Assembly: GCA_029339505.1 (NCBI GenBank)
Contig: JAQISU010000210.1
Coordinates: 11,793,501-11,857,500 of the forward strand
Length of the DNA: 64,000 nt
Reading direction: 5' to 3'
Source of the DNA: Unio delphinus
Taxonomy: Eukaryota > Mollusca > Bivalvia > Unionida > Unionidae
In this document: piece by piece, positions 1 through 37,969 of the stretch
Position numbering within the stretch: position 1 is the stretch's first letter
How the letters are laid out: every line of letters begins with the position of its first letter
Made by a program: the position numbers and the translations under genes
Notes under the pieces: model-generated
What the model saw: the letters and a program-made list of their open reading frames with translations, nothing else
Database searches by the model: none
What the model was told of the DNA's origin: nothing

Positions 1-264
1 AGATTATGATAAAATCCTTTCTGACATTCAATATTTTGAAGACATAGCTCGTGGAAATCGATACACGCTACTGTCACAATATTTTTTTTATCAAGGAACT
101 ATGACAGGCCATTAACACATCATTGGCTGTTAATAGCGAAATTGATAAATTCGTACCTATGTTTACCGCAGTAGAGAAAGTAAGGAGGGATTTACCACAA
201 CAATATGAACTTGAGAAAATGATAAATTCCGGAGTCAGTGAGGTTAAAATTAATTCTCATTAAT
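1..264 (+). pseudogene. C-terminal part of an unidentified Polinton-region gene, cut by the window edge
   Basis: From base 1 a plus-strand reading frame runs with one frameshift near base 110 and ends at a TAA around 262-264. The visible part is about 85 residues, hydrophilic and probably helical (for example VEKVRRDLPQQYELEKMIN). It is convergent with the spike-like gene on the minus strand, an arrangement common in Polintons. I do not recognise the family. It could be part of a replication or hypothetical gene of the same element, or a chance frame. Confidence 0.35.
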
Positions 265-1627
265 GAATCATTATTACATTGCATATACACTGAGTTGACT
301 ATTTCCTGTATTATTAAAAATCATAGTGGAATTAGTGGGGCAAAGGAATATAAAATGCATCTTTGCTGGGCATGATTTGATCTTTCGAGATTTATTTGGT
401 AACTTCCATCAATAGCATCACATACTAGATTTACTGCAATCACAGAGGATATATTAACATTACCAGGAAGAGTATGCTGCCCACCACCGTCTGGGTCATT
501 ATTATGTTTGAGGATATCTACCCGCGGAGCAATTTTTCTCTGTGCAGAGAGTATCAGAGGAAAGTTTTCGTTGATAAAATCGCTGAGCTTTGTCTTTAGT
601 TGTTTGGTTGGAAGTTCGGGTATTACAAATGTCTGTAATTGTTGTTCGGTTATTATGAAACTGAAAAATGTATAATATGATAGTTCCCTTGTTTTTTGAG
701 TTTATATTATTCTACATCGATTACCATGTTATGAATTTCTCGATTAATATGCTCAATATCATCTATGATCTGATTTATATGCTGAATTGTTTCGATGATC
801 TGTTGTTTTATGTCACCAGAATAACGCTGTTTGATGCAAATAAATTCCTTAATTTATTAAATGTGCATGTGAGTTCAGGAGTAATTGTGTAGTTTGGTTA
901 TACTCAAATGGTTTTAAAAAAATCTTAATGAATCAGATGGAAATAATCACTGTTTTTCCGTACTCTGGTTGTGTTATAAATTTTTTCACATCTGTGAAAT
1001 AATCAGACCTTGTTGGTTTAGGTATTTGTGAAGGTGTCGGAGGTTGGATTTCAGGCCATCCTAGCACAGTTCTTATAGAACTCTGGTAGATATCTACGAC
1101 ATAGCCGGGTGAGTTTATCTCGATAGCGGCTGATAATGTTGGTTCATGTACCATTATAGCGAGTTTTGATTCTTGTCCCGTAATGGATTTTATTGTATGC
1201 TGGAATTCATTCTTGATTTGCTCGATTTGGCATGACCCAGATGGTAGCGAAACAATATTCCAATCTGGAGTTACATCGTCTTTAATTTTACCTACTCACA
1301 AACAGCAAGGAATTATTCGGTTGCAGACCACCAAATGATTTTGATCTAATTTTCGGCCAACTGTAGTATACTCATAATTTTGCTAGCACAATCTCCTTAA
1401 CTCGTAACGCACTGGGAAGCTTCACACTGAATTCAGGGTCGGTTGAGGTTATTGAGGTCATGGTCGACTTTTGCAGGTTTTTGTTCATGGCTATGTGCTG
1501 AAGTAATTCCGTTGTCGATGATGTCATTGATGTCATTATTATGGTGGGTTTTTTCTTCTAATTTTGATGTTGCTGTGTTGTAGATGTTCATCTTAACAAC
1601 GAATTTGTTATCTGATATTGTTGTCAT
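250..1627 (-). pseudogene. Polinton penton/spike-like virion protein, copy A
   Basis: Minus-strand gene of about 450 codons broken by several stops and frameshifts. The N-terminal part (about 1627-1370) contains EFSVKLPSALRVKEIVLAKL. A middle part (about 1290-930) contains IEINSPGYVVDIYQSSIR followed by TVLGWPE, the hydrophobic 'lattice plus LLGF-like' stretch I recall from Polinton spike or penton-like proteins. The C-terminal part (about 560-300) contains NNDPDGGGQ, NVNISSVIAVNLVCDAIDGS and LYSFAP. That C-terminal block is also present at 42352-42876 and 46968-47413. The gene follows the fibre-like gene in the direction of transcription. The virion role is inferred from family resemblance and neighbours; the homology of the three copies is read directly from the sequence. 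Confidence 0.6.
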
Positions 1628-1944
1628 TGAGACTAGATGATATCACCGACGACAATTGGAAATACGTGGTAGATGCAGTATGTAACTTAATGATATACTT
1701 GTGTAGTTTATCTGACTGCACGTGGATATTTTCTTTGTGATGATGCTAAGAATCCCTGTAATTGTTGTCACCGATGACACACAAATTGTGACAACTCACG
1801 GACTTGATCATAACGATATTGTTGGACATTCATTATACTATTTACTTAAGTTTGCTTAAGTTTGCTCTTGCAATATTCACACCAGTAGAAGTACTAGTTG
1901 ATGTATTAAACTGTACCGGCAAAACTGTACCGGCAAAATCCGAG

Positions 1945-2440
1945 TCAATCTATAGATACCCTTAACATCTGCAATGGAGTTATTTTGAGTGTTGTTAGTT
2001 CACCATCTGTGGTTTGATGCTCACCATATATCATTGTTAGTTTATTGTCTAACACATCTACGTATTTTTTTGTCACAGCATCAGTGTCCAATGTTGGATT
2101 ACCAAGTGCGGTTATTTTATTTGCGTTCATGTCTAGAACTCCTGTCATTGTGTCACCAGATTTTTTTTTTCGGTTGTTGATACTATCTATCACAGTTGGA
2201 AAAAGAACTCCTGGTTTAATCTTATCGGCGGAATCAAACACCACTAGGGAATTTTCGGTTACTCCATTAATTTTAATTAGTATATCATTCAGAAAAACAT
2301 TACTTGTTTTCAATTTTCCCTATTTGTCTTGAAATAGGACTATTTCGTTTGGATCCACACTTGCGAGGTTTAATAACTCGGATATTTCATCTTCGACTAG
2401 TTTTTGTACATCTTGTTGCAGATATTTTCCCTGTTGTTTT
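1945..2440 (-). pseudogene. Fibre-like protein with a phage tail-fibre motif
   Basis: A 122-codon open frame (2313-1945) continues upstream to about 2440 through a single TAG. The upstream part is acidic and helical (KLVEDEISELLNLASVDPNE). The downstream part has GDTMTGVLDMNANKITALGN followed by PTLDTDAVTKKYVD, the GDTM-G-LDM-N-I-LG-P-DTDAV-K-YVD signature found in phage tail fibres and in fibre-like proteins of virus-like mobile elements. In a Polinton setting, next to protease and capsid genes, a receptor-binding or vertex fibre is the likely role. The N-terminus is unclear because the start was lost with the frame. Confidence 0.6.
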
Positions 2441-2900
2441 TTTCAGGCTTGAGAGAGGTCTCCCGAAAATATAAATCATTACATTGTAAGATCTCTCTAA
2501 AAAGCGATTACTAGTGTATTTATGTACAGTTTTATGGGGTGGTTTAGTCGATGATAATATAGCGCTAAGTACATTTATTACTTCTAGGCCGCATATTGGT
2601 GGGTCGGTCATTTTTTTCTGTTGGTAGTGTGGAGTACCAGATTGGAATTTTTAATTGATGTATAAAACGCATAAATTCTTTAGGTGGCGTTAACCCATAT
2701 AAATAAAAAAACACTCCCATGTGGATCAATCACGTATGCAAGCCAGTGAGTTCCAGGTCCGGTGCTGTTATCGAGATTAATGATACCGGTTTCAGTGCTG
2801 TTTGGTTGTTGTGGTAATTGATCTCGCATAAAAACAGCTCTGAAGTTTCTTCGCGTATTTTTTAGCAGCATCGAGTAAAATCAAAATTTGACAATGGTGC
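2387..2900 (-). pseudogene. Adenain-like cysteine protease (Polinton PRO), frameshifted
   Basis: The first frame (2871-2680) contains FRAVFMRDQLP, then GIINLDNSTGPGTHWLAY, which is the catalytic His segment (GTHW) of adenovirus/Polinton maturation proteases. After a frameshift near 2690 a second frame holds PPKEFMRFIHQLKIP, where the family has its conserved Asp/Glu region. A third block to about 2387 is too decayed for me to place the catalytic Cys with confidence. In Polintons this enzyme processes virion proteins. It lies next to the capsid and small virion genes, as expected. It is not functional as it stands. Confidence 0.7.
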
Positions 2901-2982
2901 TAGTAAACTGTACCTGGTAGTCTCAGGCCGTTTCCCCTGTACCATGAATATGGAGTTCCTGGTAGTCTTAGACCCTTTCCTT

Positions 2983-3366
2983 TTATTGTCTCTTTTTTTT
3001 GTATCTGTGCCCAGTCACTTTCTTTAGTGTCATCCCAGCGGCGGTACCAACAGCTCCAAGAGTGGCCGCTTTCACGACAGCGGTGGCGGCGGTGCCAATT
3101 AGCACTGGTAATGCAGTGAGAAGTGGAAATATACCACCTGATTTTATCATATCTTTGATTGTGTCTGCAGAGAGAATAACCTGAACACCTTTTTTACCTT
3201 TACTAGCATCATTGAATCTGACAGCTGTTAGTGATAGTTTATTCTGACCACCAGACATCTCATTGTGTTTTAGCGATATTGTAGTTCCACATTTATTAGC
3301 TGAATCCGATTGCAACTTTTTAATCTGACCAGAAGTCAAAGTAACACTAACGTGGCTATATATCAT
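2983..3366 (-). CDS. Small Polinton virion protein with glycine/alanine-rich hydrophobic segment
   Basis: Intact 127-codon frame. Residues 1-60 include LTSGQIKKLQSDSANKCG, resembling the 'lt..Q..kl' opening of small Polinton/adintovirus virion proteins. Residues 75-112 are strongly hydrophobic and Gly/Ala-rich (GGIFPLLTALPVLIGTAATA). The C-terminus is basic (KKVTGHRYKKKRQ), fitting DNA binding or a pX/pVI-like minor core protein. It sits between the capsid gene and the protease and is the only structural ORF of this fragment that is still open, which may be chance given its length. The exact adenovirus equivalent is unknown. Confidence 0.6.
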   Translation of the reverse strand: MIYSHVSVTLTSGQIKKLQSDSANKCGTTISLKHNEMSGGQNKLSLTAVRFNDASKGKKGVQVILSADTIKDMIKSGGIFPLLTALPVLIGTAATAVVKAATLGAVGTAAGMTLKKVTGHRYKKKRQ

Positions 3367-3579
3367 TTTATTTAATACGAGATTGATCTAATTGTCTACA
3401 TGTCTACATGTTTTCTATTGTCACATCAACTATACTCATTCGTCCACCAATATCTTCGAGTAGCATTGATTTGTCACTGAGAATGGCGGCAATTGCTCTC
3501 TAATCACCACCACCAGCAGGAGGTGCGGTTACACAAGCGTTGAAGTATACGTCAACGATGGATTGTCTAGTTAATTCAA

Positions 3580-4665
3580 GATGTTACAGTGAAAAGTAAT
3601 AAATCTGATATAGGGTTCTAAAATCTAATTGTGATATTTGCAGACCGGTATCTACATTCTGATCACATGGCATAAATGTTGGCAAACGATGCGCTATTTG
3701 ATTTAGGTCATAATTAAGTAAATAATGTACAGATGGTTCCTGTTGACCATTTATTCTTAAAGAGATTTGATTGATGCCGAATTGATCAAATATATGGCTG
3801 CACGTTTGAGAATTGAATCTCACAACATCCTGGAATGCAATAAATATGTGTCGAGGTGCAGAAATTCCCCTGCAGACTAGTTGTTGATGCTGTTAGCCAT
3901 GACAACAATGATTTACCACCTACACTCATAAATGATAGTAATTTTTTATTTGTGACGATCGATGGAGTTGTTGGCATCCATAATGTAAGTTTTGTTATAG
4001 TTACTTTGCCAGCAGGAACAGCAGCATCTCACCAGATTGCATCATTACCTTTTCGCATGAGGACAACTGTGTGTTTAGCTCCAAAGATATCTTTTCTAAC
4101 ATTTCTACAAAATCCAAATATATGATGCAGTGGAATCGCTCATGAAAATAATATACGCACTCCCAGCAACATTGATATACGTGTTGCAAACCCTAAGGTG
4201 TAACTAGGATTATCATTTTTTATAACTTCAAAGGGGGCAGCTGGTCTAGCTTCATGTTCAACGTCAACTGGTTGTGGATCAGATGCAGTAGCTACTGTTG
4301 TCCATAATTTAATATATTATGATCAGCATGATCAGTAACATCCTTAGCGAACATCATTTAAATAGATTCAATCAAATATGTGCCATAATACCATTATTGA
4401 CAAAACCAACTCTGAGATTTGCATCATATGGCATATTAGCTACATCTGTTACAAGTTTTCCTACTACTTAAATAAATGCTTCAGTGGGTAGATATTATTT
4501 ACTCGTATCATGAACCTGAAGTGCGATTCTCCCTCGTTCGTTTGATTGTATACGGATAAAACTGATAATTTTTTAAAGAATCACTTTTAGCACTCTGGCA
4601 TCCATATCCATTGATAGGTCGGTTGAAGGTTTGAATATTTTATTATGTATTTCTCGCTCTAAATC
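3580..4665 (-). pseudogene. Polinton major capsid protein (double jelly roll), degenerate
   Basis: Minus-strand segments in shifting frames line up in the order expected for the Polinton major capsid family. N-terminal: LKNYQFYPYTIKRTREN and DTSKYYLPTEAFI, then FVNNGIMAHIFD (first jelly roll, 'NNGIMYLF' region). Middle: IPLHHIFGFC, then GAKHTVVLMRKGNDAIW and AAVPAGKVTITKLTLWMP. C-terminal: a region with SLRINGQQEPSVHY and a final LDFRTLYQIYYFSL near 3590. At least two TGA codons and several frameshifts interrupt it, so it cannot make a capsid protein. Placement upstream of the small virion protein and protease agrees with a structural gene cluster. Confidence 0.75.
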
Positions 4666-4699
4666 GCGATTTCAAACAACTACATGCTATCATTTTTGC

Positions 4700-5046
4700 A
4701 GTGATATTTCCCTGAGCATCAAGTCCTTTATTTATTCGCTCTGCATATTTTGTTCAACCGCTTTATTTTTTTACTAACACACTTGCAGGCATAATCTCTG
4801 TAGATTGTAGTGTTCACGGTGGTGGTTTTTTCCGTCGTTAAATCAGCTTGATTATTTTTCCTTGGGTGCGGAAAATGGTTTACTGGCAACATCACCAACA
4901 GCGCTAATCGTATCATGAACAAAATCAAAAGCTTTTATGGATAATTGATTTGTGATTGGTGCTATGTTTTGAGCCATCCTTGCACAACATCGCTGAGACC
5001 ATCTCCATAATACATGGGGCAATCGTGAATTTACTACGTAGGTCAT
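4700..5046 (-). pseudogene. Small hypothetical Polinton protein upstream of capsid gene
   Basis: Frame 5046-4852 begins MTYVVNSRLPHVLWRWSQRC and continues, after a frameshift in an A-rich run, into a lysine-rich segment ending near 4690. It has a possible amphipathic N-terminus and a basic end, features common in minor capsid or membrane-lytic proteins, but no family is recognised. It precedes the capsid gene in the same direction. Confidence 0.35.
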
Positions 5047-5119
5047 GGTTGGTTTGTTGTAGTTGTAGTCAATGATTACTTATCTAATTATTAATTGCCT
5101 AATCGGGCGTCATGAACAA

Positions 5120-5480
5120 TCAGTCACTATGATAATCATCGAGTTCATCGATAAATTCTGGATATACACTGATATCTTTGATACCACCTTCAAATAGTCA
5201 TCGGCAGATATCAGCAGCATCTCTAATTATTTGCTGTGAGATATTTCCAGCTTGTTTACCCCCCATGAGAATTTGTAATCGTGCTATGTTGGAGAGAATA
5301 TTATTAGGACAGGGAACAAGACCACTACCATGAGTTTCAGAATGAGAAAATCCAGCTTCGAATTTTTCACCAATTGCACCTTGCACATCATCAGAACCTT
5401 CTTCATGTCCAAATCCCAAATGGAGTTGCTCATGCTGTGAATACGATGGCGGTTGTCGTTGAAGTTGTGAGCTATATTCC
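5120..5480 (-). pseudogene. Hypothetical Polinton gene
   Basis: The main open segment (5419-5198) holds NILSNIARLQILMGGKQAGN, then ISQQIIRDAADICR, and continues past a TGA into FEGGIKDISVYPEFIDELDD. This helical 'RLQ-L-GGKQAGN-S' block looks like a conserved domain of a structural or assembly protein, but I cannot name it. Upstream codons to about 5480 are Gln/His/Ser-rich. Same strand and spacing as the capsid cluster. Confidence 0.4.
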
Positions 5481-5599
5481 TTATCAAGTCTTACAATTAA
5501 CTTACAAATTTAGCGAATTTCTGATCAACATTTCTGGCTTGTTTTTTGTTACGAAAAGATAAAATTCTAGAACCAAAATATGCTACCATAAACGATAAA

Positions 5600-6435
5600 T
5601 TTATTAAATGGGTACATCGTGTATACCAAACTTGCTAGTGTTGACGCAGGTAATTTCTCTGAGCTGTTCAGTAACACATTTTTTAAATTTTGCTATTAGT
5701 TCAACATTTTCCTTTATTGGTTTGGGTTTAAGGCGCAAGTTCTTTTTTCACATCAGCAAATCCAGTACGAATGTCTTTAAGTATTCCCTCGTCAACAGGT
5801 GGTGGTTGTGCAGCGGTTATATCAGCTGGAAGATCTCGTAAAATCTTTTGTTTGCTTGGCTCGTTTTGCTATTTTTTAAGGTCGGGAGGAATAGCCGTTT
5901 TTCCTCGTTCTTCATCTTTAAAATCTCCCAATAAAACCTTCTGAGTAGCCGTAGTAACAGGCTTAAATGATTGTTCAGCACCTATTGCAAAATCGACTTC
6001 CTGTCGCTGTTGAAGTTTTTGTCGAAGAGAATCTCTCACGGGGATAAATCTCTTGATTGCCTCTAATTGCTCTCAACCTAGTCTTGTTGATAACAATTCT
6101 CCTACCATTATTCTTATATCTTTATATTGAGTATATGCTTGTTTTTAACTCACCGAGATATCCTATATATGGTCTACTTGTTGTATCAATTCAGCATGCG
6201 TTAGTTTTAACTTTATAAAGTACATCAGCCCAGTGTTGCGGATTTAAAATGTATGTTTTATGCTTCATTTTCAACATTCTGTTTTATCTTCGTACCGCAT
6301 AGCAACAAGTTCAATAAAATCTTTCGGATCACTTTTATCGATATATGCTAAAGCTTCCTCGGTAAATTTATTTCGTAATTCTTTGACTATTTCTTCATCG
6401 GTATTGTTCGGACTGGATTGAAATTTTGATGGACC
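5600..6435 (-). pseudogene. Hypothetical coiled-coil-rich Polinton protein(s)
   Basis: A nearly uninterrupted minus frame from about 6065 to 5605 holds IPVRDSLRQKLQQRQEVDFA, KPVTTATQKVLLGDFKDEE and DIRTGFADVKKELALKPKP; it is acidic/basic mixed and helical. Upstream, 6430-6280 holds TDEEIVKELRNKFTEEAL and KSDPKDFIELVAMRYED, and 6260-6130 holds LNPQHWADVLYKVKTN and DTTSRPYIGYLGELK. They may be one gene or two. The AT-rich segment 5860-6120 is partly duplicated at 6470-6600 (shared CGATTCTCCTACCATTATTC-type stretch). No family recognised. Confidence 0.4.
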
Positions 6436-6659
6436 AGGAAGATTTTGTTAAAGTCCTGAGGTTTATTTGGTTTCGTTTGCTATTCTTTTAAGCTTAGGAA
6501 AAACACCTTTTTGTTTCTTCCTCCCCTCCTTTTTTCCTATATGTAACCTCTAGTTAGTTAGTCTGGTTGTTAACGATTCTCCTACCATTATTCTTATAAC
6601 AAAACCACAACAACAAATATGCATCTGTGTTTCGGCTTTGTAACAAGCCTTGGTTGGTT

Positions 6660-6905
6660 TTGACATTTTCTTCCCCGGTTTTGAGAAACCCTTAATTTGA
6701 CAAACAGACATCTAACATTGTTTGCTTGAAATCTAACTCAATTAGTGATTGTCCGATTCGCCCTCTACTGTAGGACGCCTTAGTTCTGTTTTATTGACAT
6801 TTTTTTTTCTTTCTTCATTTTGAGAAGGCCTTAATTTGACAAACAGAGCTCTAACATTCTTTGCTTGAAATCTAACCCAATTAGAGATTGTCCGATTCAC
6901 TCTTC
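6660..6905. repeat. Two-copy direct repeat of about 105-110 bp
   Basis: 6660-6765 and 6794-6905 share TTGACATTTT..., TTAATTTGACAAACAGA, TTGCTTGAAATCTAAC and GATTGTCCGATTC. They lie between the Polinton fragment and the first visible exon of the Roc gene. They could be the decayed end of the element or ordinary tandem duplication. Confidence 0.7.
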
Positions 6906-6977
6906 AAACTACTTGTACACATTATGAGCAATTGCTTTTTCCTTTTCTTTATAAATGTCAAAATTACTTAATTGCAG

Positions 6978-34523
<27,546 letters not shown>

Positions 34524-34544
34524 GAGAAGTGATGGATGTGTTCT

Positions 34545-34945
34545 TGCTACTAAGAGAGACAAGTATTTGAAATACATGAATACAATTACTTGAAGACATA
34601 ACACAATAAGAGAGACAAGGATTTGAAATACATGGATACAATTACTGGAAGACATAACACAAAAATAGAGACAAGGATTTGAAATACATGGATACAACTA
34701 CTGGTAGACATAACACAATAAGAGAGACAAGGATTTTAAATACATGGATACAACTACTGGTAGACATAACACAATAAGAGAGACAAGGATTTGAAATACA
34801 TGAATACAATTACTGGTAGACATAACACAATAAGAGAGACAAGGATTTTAAATACATGAATACAATTACTGGTAGACATAACACAATAAGAGAGACAAGG
34901 ATTTGAAATACATGAATACAATTACTGGTAGACATAACACAATGT
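34545..34945. repeat. Seven tandem copies of about 56 bp in the probable 3' UTR
   Basis: Unit AATAAGAGAGACAAGGATTT + GAAATACATGGATACAATTA + CTGGTAGACATAACAC. Starts 20-25 bp after the stop codon, so it may be transcribed. Confidence 0.9.
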
Positions 34946-34949
34946 GTAA

Positions 34950-36800
34950 CTGATACTTGATTCTGTTCAATATATGGGTGTGACATTTATTGGACATAAC
35001 ACGATTATGTACTTAATGTAACATTCTGATAAATATATGGGTGTGACTGTTATTAGACATTACACAATGTGTACTTAACATTCTGTTAAATATTTGGGTG
35101 TGACTGTTATTGGACATTACACAATGTGTACTTGATACAAGATTCTGTTAAATATATGGGTGTGACTTATATTGAACATTGCACAATGTGTACAAAACAT
35201 AGCATTCTGTTAAATACATGGGTGTGACTGTTATTGGACATTACACAATGTGTACTTGATACAAGATTCTGATAAATATATGGGTGTGACTGTTATTAGA
35301 CATTACACAATGTGTACTTAACATTCTGTTAAATATTTGGGTGTGACTGTTATTGTACATTACACAATGTGTACTTGATACAAGATTCTGTTAAATATAT
35401 GGGTGTGACTTATATTGAACATTGCACAATGTGTACAAAACATAGCATTCTGTTAAATACATGGGTGTGACTGTTATTGGACATTACACAATGTGTACTT
35501 GATACAAGATTCTGATAAATATATGAGTATGACTGTTATTGGACATTACACAGTATGTAATTAACATATCATTCAACTAAATATATAGATACTAAAATGT
35601 ACCAGTGAATGTCAAACATGATGTATGCATGATACTTCATTCTATTAAATATAGATACAATCAATTACCTGAATTCCTTGTATAAGCAATACATAATTTT
35701 GTATATATATATATATATATATATCAAATAACTACATTGTTATATATACAGAAACAATCAACTACCTGAAGACCTCATATAATGTATGTGTGATACATCA
35801 TTTTGTTAACTATATTTGTTAACAAAACATCATTTTGTTAACTATATAATAATTTGTGTTTAACATAGCATTATGTTAAATATATGGGTGTGACTGTTAT
35901 TGGACATTACATAGTGTGTACTTAACATAGCATTCTGTTAAATATATAGATACTAAAATGTACCAATTGACCTTAAATCTCATGCATTCATCATTATCAT
36001 TTTGTTAAATACATAGATACAACCAGCTACAAGTTAATTTCAACAGCATTCTGTTGGACATTTCACAATGTGAGATACATCATTTTGTTAAATATATAGA
36101 TGAAATAACTACATTGTTAACTACATGCATGCAATGCAACTACTAGCGAAGGAAGTCAATATGTGTACATAATTCAGTTCAATATATAGATACAACCAAA
36201 TACCAATGGACCTCAAACAACATTTTTATGACGCAGCATTCTCTTAAATACATGGATACACCTAACTACCAATGAACCTCAAACAACATATGTATGATAC
36301 ATCAGTGTTAAATAGATAGATACAACCAAATACAAATGTACATCACACAACATTCTCTTAAATGCATAGATTCAGCTAAATACTGTTGCACCACAAACGT
36401 GTATGATACATAACGGTATAAAAATTCATAGATACAACTACCATTGGATGTCAAACAACGTGCATGATAGATAACATGTGTTAAATACATCAATACAACT
36501 ACCATTCGAGTTCAAAAATGCTTATGTGATCTATCATTTTGTTAAAATAGATACATCTAACTACATTATTTTGTGAAATATATGGAAACAACCATTAGCA
36601 AATGAAGACAATACGTGTACCTAATAAATCATTCGTTTAAATAAATACCACGGGACTTCAAAACAACATTTGTACATGAAATATCATTTTGTTAAATACA
36701 TGTATTCAGCCAACTACCATTGGACCTCAAAGAACATGAGTACATGATGTATAATTTATAAATGTTATATACGTTTTAGATACAATGTACAATGTATGTA
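34950..36800. repeat. Diverged tandem repeats, about 60-80 bp, including a 184-bp higher-order duplication
   Basis: Units share TATGGGTGTGACTGTTATTG, GACATTACACAATGTGTACT and ATTCTGTTAAATA. The block near 35040-35220 is repeated almost exactly at 35290-35470. From 35570 the units degrade to 'GATACATC..TTTGTTAAATA..AGATACAACCAACTACC' motifs. No gene. Confidence 0.8.
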
Positions 36801-36849
36801 AGCACATTTGAATGCCTCTACATATGTGTATATTCATGATACATCATTG

Positions 36850-37660
36850 TGATACATACATTGGAACTACTAGTGGGTATAGACAATATGTATTCCTGAT
36901 ACATGCATTAGAACTACTATTATGCATCAGACAACATGTATTCATGATACATGATACATCATTGTGATAAATACATTGGAACTACTAGTGGGTATAGACA
37001 ATATGTATTCCTGATACATGCATTAGAACTACTATTATGCATCAGACAACATGTATTCATGATACATGATCAGAGGCGTAGCGGGGGGGGGGGCTACATA
37101 TGTCCCCGGGCGCCAAGGTACAGGGGCGCCAAAATGAGGCTTGCAACGTTACATTATAATAAGAAAACAAGGGAAATAAATCTGTCACAAGATTGCTGGG
37201 GCGCCAATTTTATAGTTTGTCCCCGGGCGCAAAATATCATCGCTACGCCTCTGTACATGATACATCATTGTGATAAATACATTGTAACTACTAGTGGGTA
37301 TAGACAATATGTATTCCTGATACATGCATTAGAACTACTATTATGCATCAGACAACATGTATTCATGATACATGATACATCATTGTGATAAATACATTGG
37401 AACTACTAGTGGGTATAGACAATATGTATTCCTGATACATGCATTAGAACTACTATTATGCATCAGACAACATGTATTCATGATACATGATACATCATTG
37501 TGATAAATACATTGGAACTACTAGTGGGTATAGACAATATGTATTCCTGATACATGCATTAGAACTACTATTATGCATCAGACAACATGTATTCATGATA
37601 CATGATACATCATTGTGATAAATACATTGGAACTACTAGTGGGTATGAGATAACATGGAT
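36850..37660. repeat. 117-bp tandem repeat, about six copies
   Basis: Unit contains TTGGAACTACTAGTGGGTAT, AGACAATATGTATTCCTGAT and ACATGCATTAGAACTACTAT. Copies are nearly identical, indicating recent expansion or gene conversion. One copy is interrupted by the MITE at 37071-37253. Confidence 0.9.
37071..37253. mobile_element. 183-bp hAT-type MITE with 8-bp target duplication
   Basis: Perfect 13-bp inverted termini CAGAGGCGTAGCG ... CGCTACGCCTCTG, flanked directly by TACATGAT on both sides (37063-37070 and 37254-37261). Inside it is GC-rich with GGGCGCCAA blocks and a G run. An 8-bp duplication and CAGAGG-type ends fit the hAT superfamily. Confidence 0.9.
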
Positions 37661-37969
37661 GCACACCTGATACTTGATTGTTATAAATTAGAAATACTAC
37701 TAATTAACATCAAACTGCACACACTTGTGATACATTATTCTGTTAAATACATTTATTGTACTAGAAGTGTACATCATGCCAACTCATCATGCACAATGTA
37801 TGCATAACATTTCACCATTTTCTAAAGTGGACAAGGTTACAATATTTTTGTTACTTTATGGTCAATGAACAGGTCATGATGTTCAAATAAAATATGTTAC
37901 TTATTTTCTACTTCATTAATTATCAAATTATGTATCTCATAAAACTATCAAGACTGTGGAAAGGGGTAA

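Noticed and set aside
6794..6905. Relation of the 6660-6905 repeats to the GAAACTATTTCA block at 56925
   Set aside because: Only TTGCTTGAAAT is shared, too short to claim homology.
36951..37388. 145-codon plus-strand frame across the MITE
   Set aside because: Runs through tandem repeat, MITE and repeat again; no protein family, clearly incidental.
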